Source of the DNA: Pseudidiomarina piscicola
Lineage (GTDB): Bacteria > Pseudomonadota > Gammaproteobacteria > Enterobacterales > Alteromonadaceae
Direction: 5' to 3'
NCBI RefSeq assembly: GCF_902806985.1
Contig: NZ_CADCXY010000001.1
Coordinates: 868,001 to 932,000 of the forward strand
DNA: 64,000 bases
Below the pieces are notes generated by a model, which made no database searches, was not told the DNA's origin, and was given only the letters and a program-made list of their open reading frames with translations. Position 1 is the stretch's first letter, and each line of letters starts with the position of its first letter. This document shows, piece by piece, positions 27,102-37,080 of this stretch. The translations under genes were made by a program, and so were the position numbers.

Positions 27102-28340
27102 TTACTCGTCAGCTGAATTATCGGCAGACTGACTGCCAACATTTGTTGCATCATCCGTGCTTTCAGGACCTTCCATTTGCTGCGGTAAAGGGTCGCCTGG
27201 TAAACGTACTTTCATACTAGGTAAAGCATTGGCTAACTGCGTTAACACCACCTTATCGCCAGCTTCAAGTCCGCCATCGATAATGACATGATTTTCTTCG
27301 GTGCGAAGCACTTCAACATGACGACGTTGCAGTCGACGTTCATCGTCAACCAACCAAAGGTTACCATCTGTGGTAAGCGCGTAACGTGGCATACGGAAGA
27401 CGTTGTCGACAAAGATCCCTTCAATTTCTAACGCAACAAAGCGTCCGAATCGCAGCACCTTTTCATGTTGCTTGGCAGCTCTGTTATACGGGTCTTGAAC
27501 CTCAACCACACCATAGATAACTCGGCTGTCGGTGTTCAAAACACCTTCGCTACGAACTAAGCGGCCCTGCCATTCATAGGTTTGCCCAGCTACTTGCGAA
27601 GTAAGTCGAACTTGGGGAAAGTCTGATTTCTGCTCAGCTTCAGGAAGGTTAAGATACGCAAGGTCGCGGTCGCTCAACGGTACTCGTATTTCAGCCGTCT
27701 TGGTTCCCATGATCTCAGCGATTTGACTCGCGCTATTAATATATTGGCCTAAATCAACATTCTTGTTTTGTAACACGCCAGCAAAAGGCGCTCGCACGGT
27801 GGTACGGTCGAGATCGCGCTCGGCTTTCGCTACCGCGGCTTGAGCCGACTGCATCGCTGCTACAGCACTAGCCACTTGGGGCTTGCGTAAACCTAGCTCT
27901 GGAATTTCACCTAGTTGTAATGATTCCCACTCTTCGCGCGCAACTTCAGCGCGAGCACTTTCTTCCGCTAGCGCAGCCTTTGCCTGAGCAAGATTCGCTT
28001 TCGCGCTTTGCAATGCAACTTCATAGTCGCGACTATCGATTTTGAGAACCATATCACCCTCTTCAAAAAAGCCGCCGTTTTGGAAGTTCGGCGCGATTTC
28101 GGTGATTTGGCCACTAACTTGAGCAATAAGAAAGGTCGTATGTTTAGGCATTACATTGCCTTGCCCGCTAACCACGAGGTTTAGATTTTCAGGCATCGCC
28201 TCTTGCACTTCAACTAACACCGCGGGACGCTCATTTGAGCGCATCGGTAATTGAGGTCGCATCATTCCCAAACCGATAACGATGACAATTGCGAAAATAA
28301 TAATAAGAGGAGGTAGCAGCGCACGCTTTTTAAATGCCAT
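27102..28340 (-). CDS. RND efflux periplasmic adaptor (membrane-fusion protein)
   Basis: A 412-residue HlyD/AcrA-type adaptor. The N-terminal membrane anchor (about residues 8-28) is followed by barrel/lipoyl parts (QVSGQITEIAPNFQNGGFFEEGDMVLKID), a helical hairpin (about 95-165, alanine-rich heptads) and the second lipoyl half (TVRAPFAGVLQNKNVDLGQYI). The beta-barrel and membrane-proximal domains complete it. The acidic, serine-rich tail is not part of the fold. It is the first gene of the pump operon; a region at 28341-28438 contains AT-rich hexamers that could be its promoter. Confidence 0.93.
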   Translation of the reverse strand: MAFKKRALLPPLIIIFAIVIVIGLGMMRPQLPMRSNERPAVLVEVQEAMPENLNLVVSGQGNVMPKHTTFLIAQVSGQITEIAPNFQNGGFFEEGDMVLKIDSRDYEVALQSAKANLAQAKAALAEESARAEVAREEWESLQLGEIPELGLRKPQVASAVAAMQSAQAAVAKAERDLDRTTVRAPFAGVLQNKNVDLGQYINSASQIAEIMGTKTAEIRVPLSDRDLAYLNLPEAEQKSDFPQVRLTSQVAGQTYEWQGRLVRSEGVLNTDSRVIYGVVEVQDPYNRAAKQHEKVLRFGRFVALEIEGIFVDNVFRMPRYALTTDGNLWLVDDERRLQRRHVEVLRTEENHVIIDGGLEAGDKVVLTQLANALPSMKVRLPGDPLPQQMEGPESTDDATNVGSQSADNSADE

Positions 28341-28438
28341 GTAGATAGTTCCAGTTAAACATGAAGACGGCTATAGTATGCGCTATGTTTTGATTATATT
28401 TAAGCCAGATTATGTTGCGAGTTGTAACAACAGAAACA

Positions 28439-30406
28439 TTAGCCATTCAATAAGAAGCTTTCACCTGCCTCAACAGCCCTGGGGCCTCCCGCAATAAGCA
28501 GTACATCGCCCTGTTGTAACTTAAAATCACCCGCAACTTCACTATGTTCCTGACCGTCGCGGCGCACCGATTTCACCTGTAAGCCGAGGTCATCCAAACC
28601 CAGTTGTGCTAACTCTTTACCACACGCATAGGCGTTGTCGGTCAGCTGTACAGCATGCAGAAATTGTAAGCGATCAATTTTTTCGGGATCCATGTCCGTG
28701 GTTTCACCGGGATAAAAGCCATGCATGTCGCCGTAATGAGAACGCCGCGCTTGGTCTAAGCGTGCGAGTATTTTTCGAATCGGCACGCCGGTTCGGCTCA
28801 ATATCTGCGATACCAGCATCAAACTTGCCTCTAAAGTATCCGGCACCACTTGGGTAGCTCCGGCTTGCATCATTGCTTCGAGCCTTAAATCATCGCGCGA
28901 ACGCACAATCACTTCGGCGTGGTCGTTCATTTCACGCACCGACTTGAGTACTTCAAGTGCTTTCAGGTCATCGGCAAAAGTGATGATAATGAGTTCGACT
29001 TGGTCCGCATGAACGGTCTTGAGGATATCGCGGCGAGCACCGTCGCCGAAGAAAACGTTGGCGCCACCCGCGGTCGCTTCTTGCACGCGCTTGCTGTCAT
29101 GGTCAATCGCCAGGTGCTCAATGTTTTCATTGGTTAAAAACCGGCTGACAGTTTGCCCAACTCGGCCAAACCCTAGCACCAGCACACGTTTTGGTTTAGA
29201 GGTGTCCGGTTGCACAATTTCGGTTTTCAGCTCTAGGGTATTCGCTCTTAATAATGGTTTTACAAGCTGGTGGCTACGTTGAATAACAACTGGCGTCACC
29301 GCCATTCCCAGCACACCGACACCGACTAATAACGAGGCAATATCTGTTGGCAATAATGCATAGGAAAACGCGAGTGAGACCAGTACAAAACCAAACTCTC
29401 CCATTTGAAACAACATCAAGCCTGCGCTCCAAGCATCTTCTTCACGCTCTTTCATTAACCCTGCGACTAACCGCACAACCAGCATTTTTAATAAGCCAAT
29501 AACGAGCACGGCGAGGATAATCCAGTGCAAGTGCCGCAAAAATATCGACAAATCTAGCTGCATACCAACGGTAATGAAAAAGAGGCCCATTAGAATATCG
29601 CGAAACGGCCGTATATCCGCTTCGAGTTGATGCTTGTACTTGCTTTCGCCGAGCATCATGCCGGCTAAGAAGGCTCCTAGGGCCATCGAAAGGCCAAACA
29701 AATGGGTAAGACCGCCTGCCACTAGAGCGACGAGAAGCGTAGCCAGAACAAAAAGCTCATCGGTTCTTAAGCGCGCGATTTCACGAAACACATGGGGCAG
29801 AACCCATTTACCGATGGTCATCAGCAATATGACGACGCCCGCTCCTTTCACCAGTGCAATACCTAAACTTTCCCAGATACTGGTGTCGGCTGAGGCACTC
29901 GCTAGTAACGGAATAACGATCAACATCGGCACTACGGCAATGTCTTGGAACAGTAACACCGCAACCGTTGCTTGGCCTTTACGAGTGGTTAATTGTGATG
30001 ACTCACCTAATTGCTTGATCACTACCGCGGTCGAGCTTAACGCGAGGGTACCACCGATGACCATGGCCGCATTCCAATCACCGAGCCAAAGGTAGGCTAG
30101 CCCGGCAAAAAGCACCGAACAAATCACCACTTGCCCGGCACCAAGCCCAAACACTAAGCGCCGCATGGCAATCATTTTAGGAAGAGAGAACTCGAGCCCA
30201 AGGGAAAAAAGTAACAGAACCACACCAAGTTCAGCGATAAAATGATATTCATCAGGGTCTTCGACCCACGCAGCGACATCCGGACCGGCAATAAGTCCAG
30301 TCACTAGGTAAGCTAAAATGGCCGGCAGCTTAACTCGTCGAAAGCTCCAAACGAGACCAACCGCTATCGCTAAAAGTGCAAGTACATCAAGAAACGTTCC
30401 ATTCAC
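28439..30406 (-). CDS. CPA2-family monovalent cation:proton antiporter with RCK domain (Kef-like)
   Basis: A 655-residue protein. The N-terminal Na/H-exchanger domain (about 1-380, twelve hydrophobic segments) includes GLEFSLPKM and the GGTLALSSTAVVIKQL motif. A TrkA-N/RCK domain follows, with the Rossmann glycine motif GFGRVGQTVSRFL (about 410-422), and a TrkA-C domain occupies the last 80 residues. This is the KefB/KefC/YbaL pattern: potassium efflux or pH homeostasis controlled by bound nucleotide. I chose GTG 30406, with AAGGA 9 bases upstream, which overlaps the DMT gene stop by 4 bases (GTGA). An ATG at 30439 would extend into that gene. Confidence 0.9.
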   Translation of the reverse strand: MNGTFLDVLALLAIAVGLVWSFRRVKLPAILAYLVTGLIAGPDVAAWVEDPDEYHFIAELGVVLLLFSLGLEFSLPKMIAMRRLVFGLGAGQVVICSVLFAGLAYLWLGDWNAAMVIGGTLALSSTAVVIKQLGESSQLTTRKGQATVAVLLFQDIAVVPMLIVIPLLASASADTSIWESLGIALVKGAGVVILLMTIGKWVLPHVFREIARLRTDELFVLATLLVALVAGGLTHLFGLSMALGAFLAGMMLGESKYKHQLEADIRPFRDILMGLFFITVGMQLDLSIFLRHLHWIILAVLVIGLLKMLVVRLVAGLMKEREEDAWSAGLMLFQMGEFGFVLVSLAFSYALLPTDIASLLVGVGVLGMAVTPVVIQRSHQLVKPLLRANTLELKTEIVQPDTSKPKRVLVLGFGRVGQTVSRFLTNENIEHLAIDHDSKRVQEATAGGANVFFGDGARRDILKTVHADQVELIIITFADDLKALEVLKSVREMNDHAEVIVRSRDDLRLEAMMQAGATQVVPDTLEASLMLVSQILSRTGVPIRKILARLDQARRSHYGDMHGFYPGETTDMDPEKIDRLQFLHAVQLTDNAYACGKELAQLGLDDLGLQVKSVRRDGQEHSEVAGDFKLQQGDVLLIAGGPRAVEAGESFLLNG

Positions 30407-31302
30407 TTGGATTTCCTTTGCAGGTATAGACCAAAACAAATTAAGCTTAAGCCTATAAGGGTCGTCACTTCAATCACTTCTCCAAGAAGAAAGTAAATTA
30501 ATACCAAACTTACGAACGGACTCAAGAAAATAAGCATCGATAGTTGCGATGTTTTCTCTGCAGTGCGCATCGCCGTTAACCACAGTAGGAAGGTGACTCC
30601 CATTTCAAACATTCCGACATAGGCTGCGGCAGCCCAGGCGCGCCATTCGAACCAAGGCACCGGAGTCGGGTCGAGTCCCACAGCGACCGCCAGGAAAGCG
30701 GTACCGAATGCAAAACACCAAAACATCGCTGGAATTGGCGCATCTCTATTTCTCGTATTAATTAACCAATACCCGGCCCACAACACTGTACTTAACAACG
30801 CCAAACCAATACCAACCCAGTTCGTCTGTTGGAAGTCCCACTGTCCGCCGGTGGCAATGAAAACGACGCCGCCATAAGCAATTAACATGGCACAAAGCTC
30901 ACGTAGCGTTAAGCGTTGCTTTAAGATCGGCACCGCCAATAGCGCCATAGTGATGGCCCATGTGTAGTTAATCGCTTGTGCCTGTTGCGCCGGCAATTGA
31001 TCGTAGGCGGCAAATAATACCCAGTAATAGGTGAATGGATTAATTGCGCCTTGAATACTGTAAAACAGCCAACGCTTGCGTCCCAGCTTCAAGGTTTCTA
31101 ACAAGCGACCTTGCCATGTCAGTAAGCCAAGGAAAACGAGCATGCTAGTGAGCGTCGCAAATAACAGTAGATGCAATGGCGACAAGTATTCCAAGGCGAT
31201 TTTAAAGGCGGTGGCAACCGTTGACCAAAGCCCAACAGCGGCAATGCCAAAAACCAACGCGCGGCGTTGATTTTTCTCAACCGGAGGTACAGCTACGGAC
31301 AT
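30403..31302 (-). CDS. EamA/DMT-superfamily permease
   Basis: A 299-residue drug/metabolite transporter with ten predicted membrane segments in two EamA repeats (about 15-140 and 155-295). Typical features are the AVGLWSTVATAFKIAL start, the QAINYTWAITMALLAVPIL segment closing the first repeat and the SFICFG-like last helix. Such proteins usually export amino acids or metabolites; the substrate is unknown. A TTGGAG site lies before the start. It is downstream of tilS by 22 bases and overlaps the antiporter gene, so it belongs to the dnaE-accA-tilS transcript. Confidence 0.9.
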   Translation of the reverse strand: MSVAVPPVEKNQRRALVFGIAAVGLWSTVATAFKIALEYLSPLHLLLFATLTSMLVFLGLLTWQGRLLETLKLGRKRWLFYSIQGAINPFTYYWVLFAAYDQLPAQQAQAINYTWAITMALLAVPILKQRLTLRELCAMLIAYGGVVFIATGGQWDFQQTNWVGIGLALLSTVLWAGYWLINTRNRDAPIPAMFWCFAFGTAFLAVAVGLDPTPVPWFEWRAWAAAAYVGMFEMGVTFLLWLTAMRTAEKTSQLSMLIFLSPFVSLVLIYFLLGEVIEVTTLIGLSLICFGLYLQRKSK

Positions 31303-31324
31303 TTTTTAACTCCAAGAGAACGAC

Positions 31325-32329
31325 TTAATCGGCGTTTCGTGAACCCAAAATAAGGTGGCGTGAAGATGTTCGCTTCACGGTATGGCGACCCCAGGATACT
31401 TCTGGTTGTCGGTCATTTTTGGTATGAATCATTTGCCTTCGAATTTGTTCTAATTGCGCATAGGAAGGCATGCTTGCGTTTTGTTGCTGCAACCAAGTAC
31501 GCAGCAGTGCTCGCTGACTGGCCGGCGAGTGGCTTGCCAACGGCTCAACCTTAAGTTCACCCGCGGCGTTTTGATACGTCATGAGTTGCTCGCTGAGCAG
31601 TTCTTCAAGCACCTGTTGTTGCTCTGCGCACAATTGTGCACTTCGCAATACCGCGTCACCAAAATGTGGCCAGCGCTGCTCTAACTCAGGTACTATTTTA
31701 TGCCGTAAAAAATTACGCTCAATGCGAGTGTCATAGTTGGTATCGTCTTCAATCCAGAACAGCTGGTGCTGCTTGGCATAAGCATAAATTTCTGCTTTGC
31801 TAACCCCTAACAAGGGCCGCACGATGGTTTGCCGAGGTTGCAGTTGGCGTTGACTTTCGCTTTGCTGCGCCATTGCCGCCAAGCCCTTCGGCCCCGCACC
31901 GCGTTTCAACTGCAATAAAAAGGTCTCAATTTGATCGTTACGATGCTGACCAACGAGTAGTATTGCGTTGTCCGTTGCGATTTCGCCAAGCCGTTGATAA
32001 CGCGCCTCTCTACCCGCGGCCTCCTTGCTTGTTCGACGCCCCTGTGGCACCGCTAATACCTCACAGTACATTGGAAATTGTCGCTGCTGACAGTCGTCGA
32101 CTAAGCCTTCCGCCCAATGTCCCGAGTCGGGGTGAAACTGGTGATCTAGATGAATCGCAAGGTAGTTAAACTGCGGATGGTCTTGGCGCCAACGGTCAAG
32201 CAGATCGAGCACGGTTTGAGAATCAGCGCCGCCGCCTAAGCAAGCAACAAGCTGTTGCTCAGGCCGCAGCTCAACATTTTCTAGGGCCGTGCAAAAGTCT
32301 GGGTAGAGGTCGCGATAACTAACGTCCAC
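31325..32329 (-). CDS. tilS: tRNA(Ile)-lysidine synthase, short form
   Basis: A 334-residue enzyme that converts C34 of the tRNA-Ile CAU anticodon to lysidine. The N-terminal PP-loop is unusual: residues 32-37 are GGGADS where most TilS have SGGxDS. Downstream family motifs are intact: HQRNDQIETFLLQLKRGAG, RPLLGVSKAEIYAYA and IEDDTNYDTRIERNFLRHKI-type. The C-terminal TilS_C domain of E. coli (432 aa) is absent; only 22 bases separate the stop from the next gene, so no broken remnant fits. The start is GTG with no clear ribosome-binding site, 6 bases after accA, implying coupled translation. tilS is normally essential when the tRNA needs it, so it is probably functional. Confidence 0.9.
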   Translation of the reverse strand: MDVSYRDLYPDFCTALENVELRPEQQLVACLGGGADSQTVLDLLDRWRQDHPQFNYLAIHLDHQFHPDSGHWAEGLVDDCQQRQFPMYCEVLAVPQGRRTSKEAAGREARYQRLGEIATDNAILLVGQHRNDQIETFLLQLKRGAGPKGLAAMAQQSESQRQLQPRQTIVRPLLGVSKAEIYAYAKQHQLFWIEDDTNYDTRIERNFLRHKIVPELEQRWPHFGDAVLRSAQLCAEQQQVLEELLSEQLMTYQNAAGELKVEPLASHSPASQRALLRTWLQQQNASMPSYAQLEQIRRQMIHTKNDRQPEVSWGRHTVKRTSSRHLILGSRNAD

Positions 32330-32335
32330 GTTGAT

Positions 32336-33292
32336 CTAGCAATAACCGAATGACATCAATTTTTGATAACGTTGCTCGAGTAACGCAGTACGATCAAGGT
32401 CTTTCAAACTATTAAGATCGTCCAGTAAACGTTGCTTGAGTCGCTGTGCCATCACTTCAACATCGCGATGCGCACCACCTAGCGGCTCTTCGACGATGGC
32501 ATCAATCAAACCTAATTCAAGACTACGTTGGGCAGTCACGCCCATAGCTTCGGCGGCAGTGGATGCTTTGTCAGCACTTTTCCAAAGAATCGACGCACAA
32601 CCCTCAGGCGAAATCACCGAGTAGGTCGAGTACTGCAACATGTTGACCCGATCGCCCACACCAATAGCCAAGGCACCACCAGAGCCACCTTCACCAATAA
32701 CTGTACAAACAATAGGAACATTTAAACGCGCCATAACCTTAAGGTTGCGGGCGATGGCTTCGGACTGTCCACGTTCTTCGGCACCAATGCCCGGATAAGC
32801 GCCGGGCGTATCAATAAAGGTGATAATGGGCATCTTGAACCGTTCGGCCATTTCCATCAAACGCATCGCTTTACGATACCCTTCAGGTTTTGGCATACCA
32901 AAGTTACGACGAATCTTTTCTTTGGTTTCACGACCTTTCTGATGACCAATTATGACCACTGGCTGACCGTCTAAACGTGCAGTACCACCGACGATCGCAC
33001 GGTCATCGGCAAACGCACGATCGCCGGCAAGTTCGTCGAAATCAGTGAAAATAGCTGAGATGTAGTCAAGAGTGTAAGGGCGCATCGGATGGCGCGCCAT
33101 CTGCGCAACTTGCCAAGCACCAAGATCACCAAAGATTTTCTCGATCAGTTGCTCACGCTTTTCTTGTAACTTAGCAATCTCTTCTTCAATCGAAATATCA
33201 AAATCACCCTTGGCACCAACGGCTTTCAGCTCGTCGATTTGTGCTTGCAGCTCTGCAATGGGTTTTTCGAGCTCTAAAAATTGCAAATTCAT
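32336..33292 (-). CDS. accA: Acetyl-CoA carboxylase carboxyltransferase, alpha subunit
   Basis: A 318-residue subunit, as in E. coli (319). With AccD it transfers carboxyl from biotin to acetyl-CoA, starting fatty-acid synthesis. Family features include the N-terminal coiled coil ([18 protein letters not shown]), [20 protein letters not shown], the [10 protein letters not shown] block, and [15 protein letters not shown] with the oxyanion-hole glycines. I chose ATG 33292 (MNLQFLELE) because GGGAG lies just upstream; the open frame reaches seven residues further. It follows dnaE by 42 bases, the conserved dnaE-accA order. Confidence 0.97.
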   Translation of the reverse strand: MNLQFLELEKPIAELQAQIDELKAVGAKGDFDISIEEEIAKLQEKREQLIEKIFGDLGAWQVAQMARHPMRPYTLDYISAIFTDFDELAGDRAFADDRAIVGGTARLDGQPVVIIGHQKGRETKEKIRRNFGMPKPEGYRKAMRLMEMAERFKMPIITFIDTPGAYPGIGAEERGQSEAIARNLKVMARLNVPIVCTVIGEGGSGGALAIGVGDRVNMLQYSTYSVISPEGCASILWKSADKASTAAEAMGVTAQRSLELGLIDAIVEEPLGGAHRDVEVMAQRLKQRLLDDLNSLKDLDRTALLEQRYQKLMSFGYC

Positions 33293-33334
33293 TTGGACTC
33301 CCTTAGACAACATCGCCTTAGTACGTGTTGCAAA

Positions 33335-36300
33335 TCAAAATTCTAGCGCGAGATGTTGGGCACCGATTTGTTGCTCTAGCTCATAAAGCAGATCATCTTC
33401 AGGCGTTACATACCAGTCTGTCGCCGCCTGGTAGCTGGCACTCACATCAGGGCGTTGATAATCAAATAGTAGTGGACATGTGCCACCACGATACGCTTCT
33501 AAGGTCTTTACTAGACGCTTGAAGCCGGCACCCTCGAGGTGCTCTGGACGCAGTCGCAGCCGCAACCCTTTCGCATACTGCTCACGCATACCGGTAATTG
33601 TCATCACTTCTCGAGCGGTCATTGTATTGCCCCCCGAGTAATCATCAAAGCTGACCTCTCCTTTTATGACCAAAATTCTGTCTTTGGCTAAAAGTTCTTC
33701 ATATCTTTCGTAATCTTGGGCGAAAAAGCGTACATCAAAACGGGCTGATTTGTCATCCATGGTGACGATGGCCCATCGAGCCCCCTTTTTGTTCACCATA
33801 ACGCGCATATCAATCACCAAACCGGCAATCGTGGTCATCTGATCTCGACCCGTTGGCCGCACGTCAGCTAAATTACATGGCACATAGTTACGCAGCTCTT
33901 TACGATAACGGTTGATAGGGTGACCTGTTAAGTATAGTCCAAGGGTTTCCCGTTCGCCGTCAAGCCAAATAGCCTCAGGCCACTCAGCCACTTGCTCGAA
34001 CTCGTGCTCAATGGTATCCGTGTCGGCGGCGGTTGTTAACACACCGAATAAGTCAGACTGACCAATGGCTTCAGCACGTGCGTGCTGCTCGGCTTGGCGC
34101 ATGGCTTTTTGTAAGGTTGCCATCAACGACGCACGGTGCGGACCAAGCGAATCCATGGCGCCAGCACGAATGAGCTTTTCAATAACCCGTCGATTTAATC
34201 GCTTTAGATCGACACGACAGCAAAAATCAAATAGATCAGTAAATGCCCCACCTTCACTACGAGCACTTAGAATTGCCTCAATAGGCGCCTCGCCGACCCC
34301 TTTGATCGCACCGATACCATAGACGACATCGCCTTGCCCATCGACGGTGAATTTATACTGACCGACGTTGACGTCTGGCGGGAGTAGTTTCAAACCTAAC
34401 TGGTCGCACTCATCAACAAGGGTGACAATTTTATCGGTATTGTCCATATCAGCCGACATAACCGCCGCCATAAACTCTGCGGGGTAGTGGGTTTTCATCC
34501 ACAATGTTTGGTACGACACCAGTGCATAGGCCGCCGAGTGTGATTTGTTGAACCCATAACCGGCAAACTTCTCTACCAAGTCGAAGATTTTCATGGCTAA
34601 GTCTGGGTCGATACCCGTTTGCTTTGCACCATCAGCGAAAACCGCCCGCTGCTTGGCCATTTCTTCTGGTTTTTTCTTACCCATTGCACGGCGCAACAAG
34701 TCAGCGCCGCCCAGTGAATAGCCTGCCAATACCTGAGCAATTTGCATCACCTGCTCTTGGTAGAGAATAACGCCATAGGTGGGCTCAAGAATGGGTTTCA
34801 ACCATTCGTGTTGGTAGCTCTTATCAGGGTAGGAGATCGGCTCACGCCCATGCTTTCGATCAATAAAGTTATCGACCATCCCCGATTGCAGAGGGCCTGG
34901 CCGGAACAATGCAACCAAGGCAATAATATCTTCGAAGCTGTCTGGTAAAAGCTTTTTAATTAGCTGCTTCATGCCACTCGATTCAAGCTGGAACACCGCG
35001 GTGGTCTGCGCTTTTTTCAGCAACTTAAAGCAGGCTGGATCCGCAAGTGGAATCTTTTCGATATTGATCGCCGATTCGCCGCGTGTCTCGCGCTTAGCAT
35101 TCACCATGTCGAGCGCCCACTGAATAATAGTGAGCGTGCGTAAACCCAAGAAATCGAACTTAACGAGACCCGCAGCTTCGACATCATTTTTATCAAACTG
35201 CGTGACCGGCTGCTTACCTTCTTCATCACAATAAAGCGGCGAAAAGTCAGTGATTTTCTCGGGCGCAATGACCACCCCGCCCGCATGCTTACCGGCATTA
35301 CGGGTAACGCCTTCTAATATACGTGCCATGTCAATAAGGTCACGTACGTCTTCGTCTTGCTCGTAAACCTCAACCAGTCTCGGTTCAACCTCAAACGCTT
35401 TGGCCAAGGTCATACCTGGATCACCTGGAACTAACTTAGTGATTTTATCGACAAAGCCGTAAGGGTGACCTAACACGCGACCCACATCTCGTATCGACGC
35501 TTTTGCAGCCATGGTGCCAAAAGTAATGATTTGCGATACCGCTTCACGACCATAAAGCTCGGCCACGTGATCAATAACTTCATCACGGCGATCCATACAG
35601 AAGTCGATGTCAAAGTCGGGCATCGACACCCGCTCGGGGTTAAGAAATCGTTCGAAAAGTAAATCTAACTCGAGCGGGTCTAGATCAGTGATTTTTAATG
35701 CGTAGGCAACTAAAGAGCCCGCACCAGAACCTCGCCCCGGCCCCACCGGAATACCGTTATCCTTCGACCATTGAATAAATTCCATAACGATCAAGAAGTA
35801 ACCTGGGAAGCCCATTTGGTTAATCACTTGAAGTTCAATGGCAAGGCGTTCGTCATACTCCTTGCGCTTTTCAGCACGCTCTTGGGGATCCGCAAATAAC
35901 TGCGCTAACCGCTCTTCCAGACCCTCTTCAGATTTTTTCACCAAGAAATCGCCGGGTGTCATGCCTCCGGTCGGAAACTCTGGCAATACATATTCATCAA
36001 GGGTTATTGTGACATTGCAACGCTTGGCAATTTCAACCGTATTGGCCAAAGCCTCGGGGATATCGGCAAACAACTCAGCCATTTCTTCTGGGCTTTTTAA
36101 ATATTGCTCTGCACTGTACTTTTTCGGCCGACGTTTATCGTCAAGCGTGTAACTATCGGCGACCGCGACGCGCACTTCATGCGCGTGAAAGTTCTCTTGC
36201 TTTAGGAACACGACTTCGTTGGTAGCGACCACCGGCACATTTTCTGCCGCAGCTAAGGCCACCGCGGCATGAAGATAATCGTCTTCTTGCGGCCGCCCGG

Positions 36301-36847
36301 TACGAAGTAATTCTAGATAAAAACGATCAGGAAAATGCTGCTGATAAAACGCCAGCAATTGCCGCGCTTCTGCCTCACGGTTTTGCAGTAACTTTCGCCC
36401 GACATCACCTTCACGGCCACCACTCAACAATAATAAACCTTCCGCATGCTCTGCTAACCATTCTTTATTCACACAAGGCCGGCCTGCGCGATGTCCCGCT
36501 AAATAACCTCGGCTGATGAGTTGCGTGAGTTGCTGGTAGCCATCATTTGTCATGGCTAACGCAGTCAAACGAAACGGCATTTCTTGGCTATCGCTTGCCC
36601 AGCCTTCAGGAAGCACCCACAGGTCACAGCCAACAATCGGCTTCAAGCCTTTTGCATGAGTGGTGCGATAAAACCTTACTAACCCACACATATTCATTTG
36701 ATCGGTGACCGCAATGGCGGGCATGCCTTTAGCAGCGGTGGTTTCACAAATCGGACCCACTTTCGCCAAGCCATCGATCATGGAGAAATCGCTATGAACA
36801 CGTAAGTGAATAAACTGTGGTGCTGAATTCTGGACTGATTCTGTCAT
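33335..36847 (-). CDS. dnaE: DNA polymerase III alpha subunit
   Basis: A 1170-residue replicative polymerase (E. coli 1160). It opens with the PHP domain ([14 protein letters not shown]). Catalytic aspartates of the palm are in [15 protein letters not shown] (about residues 400-415), with a further aspartate in FDFLGLRTL (about 560). Fingers, helix-hairpin-helix and OB-fold regions, and the C-terminal tau-binding part are all present. I chose the ATG at 36847 (MTESVQN), which aligns with the E. coli N-terminus; an in-frame ATG at 36886 adds 13 unrelated residues and neither has a strong ribosome-binding site. It starts the dnaE-accA-tilS unit. Unlike E. coli, no lpxB-rnhB lies upstream. Confidence 0.97.
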   Translation of the reverse strand: MTESVQNSAPQFIHLRVHSDFSMIDGLAKVGPICETTAAKGMPAIAVTDQMNMCGLVRFYRTTHAKGLKPIVGCDLWVLPEGWASDSQEMPFRLTALAMTNDGYQQLTQLISRGYLAGHRAGRPCVNKEWLAEHAEGLLLLSGGREGDVGRKLLQNREAEARQLLAFYQQHFPDRFYLELLRTGRPQEDDYLHAAVALAAAENVPVVATNEVVFLKQENFHAHEVRVAVADSYTLDDKRRPKKYSAEQYLKSPEEMAELFADIPEALANTVEIAKRCNVTITLDEYVLPEFPTGGMTPGDFLVKKSEEGLEERLAQLFADPQERAEKRKEYDERLAIELQVINQMGFPGYFLIVMEFIQWSKDNGIPVGPGRGSGAGSLVAYALKITDLDPLELDLLFERFLNPERVSMPDFDIDFCMDRRDEVIDHVAELYGREAVSQIITFGTMAAKASIRDVGRVLGHPYGFVDKITKLVPGDPGMTLAKAFEVEPRLVEVYEQDEDVRDLIDMARILEGVTRNAGKHAGGVVIAPEKITDFSPLYCDEEGKQPVTQFDKNDVEAAGLVKFDFLGLRTLTIIQWALDMVNAKRETRGESAINIEKIPLADPACFKLLKKAQTTAVFQLESSGMKQLIKKLLPDSFEDIIALVALFRPGPLQSGMVDNFIDRKHGREPISYPDKSYQHEWLKPILEPTYGVILYQEQVMQIAQVLAGYSLGGADLLRRAMGKKKPEEMAKQRAVFADGAKQTGIDPDLAMKIFDLVEKFAGYGFNKSHSAAYALVSYQTLWMKTHYPAEFMAAVMSADMDNTDKIVTLVDECDQLGLKLLPPDVNVGQYKFTVDGQGDVVYGIGAIKGVGEAPIEAILSARSEGGAFTDLFDFCCRVDLKRLNRRVIEKLIRAGAMDSLGPHRASLMATLQKAMRQAEQHARAEAIGQSDLFGVLTTAADTDTIEHEFEQVAEWPEAIWLDGERETLGLYLTGHPINRYRKELRNYVPCNLADVRPTGRDQMTTIAGLVIDMRVMVNKKGARWAIVTMDDKSARFDVRFFAQDYERYEELLAKDRILVIKGEVSFDDYSGGNTMTAREVMTITGMREQYAKGLRLRLRPEHLEGAGFKRLVKTLEAYRGGTCPLLFDYQRPDVSASYQAATDWYVTPEDDLLYELEQQIGAQHLALEF

Positions 36848-37080
36848 GCGTCTGCTGTCATTATCCCATGGTATTCCAATCAGCATCTATTGTGCCGTAA
36901 GCGTGGCGTTATGTCATGCCTGATTGTGGGCGAGCATAAAATACTGCCCGTGTATTCAAGCGCTCGTTTTTACGTCGAACGCAAGCTTAGTTGAGACCGA
37001 CGCAGTGGTTCTTTACGTGACCCATTTAAGTTAGTGTGCTTAAAATAAAACTAACAACTAACCATTGATTGGAGTTTTGT

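Noticed and set aside
29634-30095. 153-codon plus-strand frame opposite the Kef-like antiporter
   Set aside because: Pro/Arg/Thr-rich complement of membrane-helix codons; no start signal.
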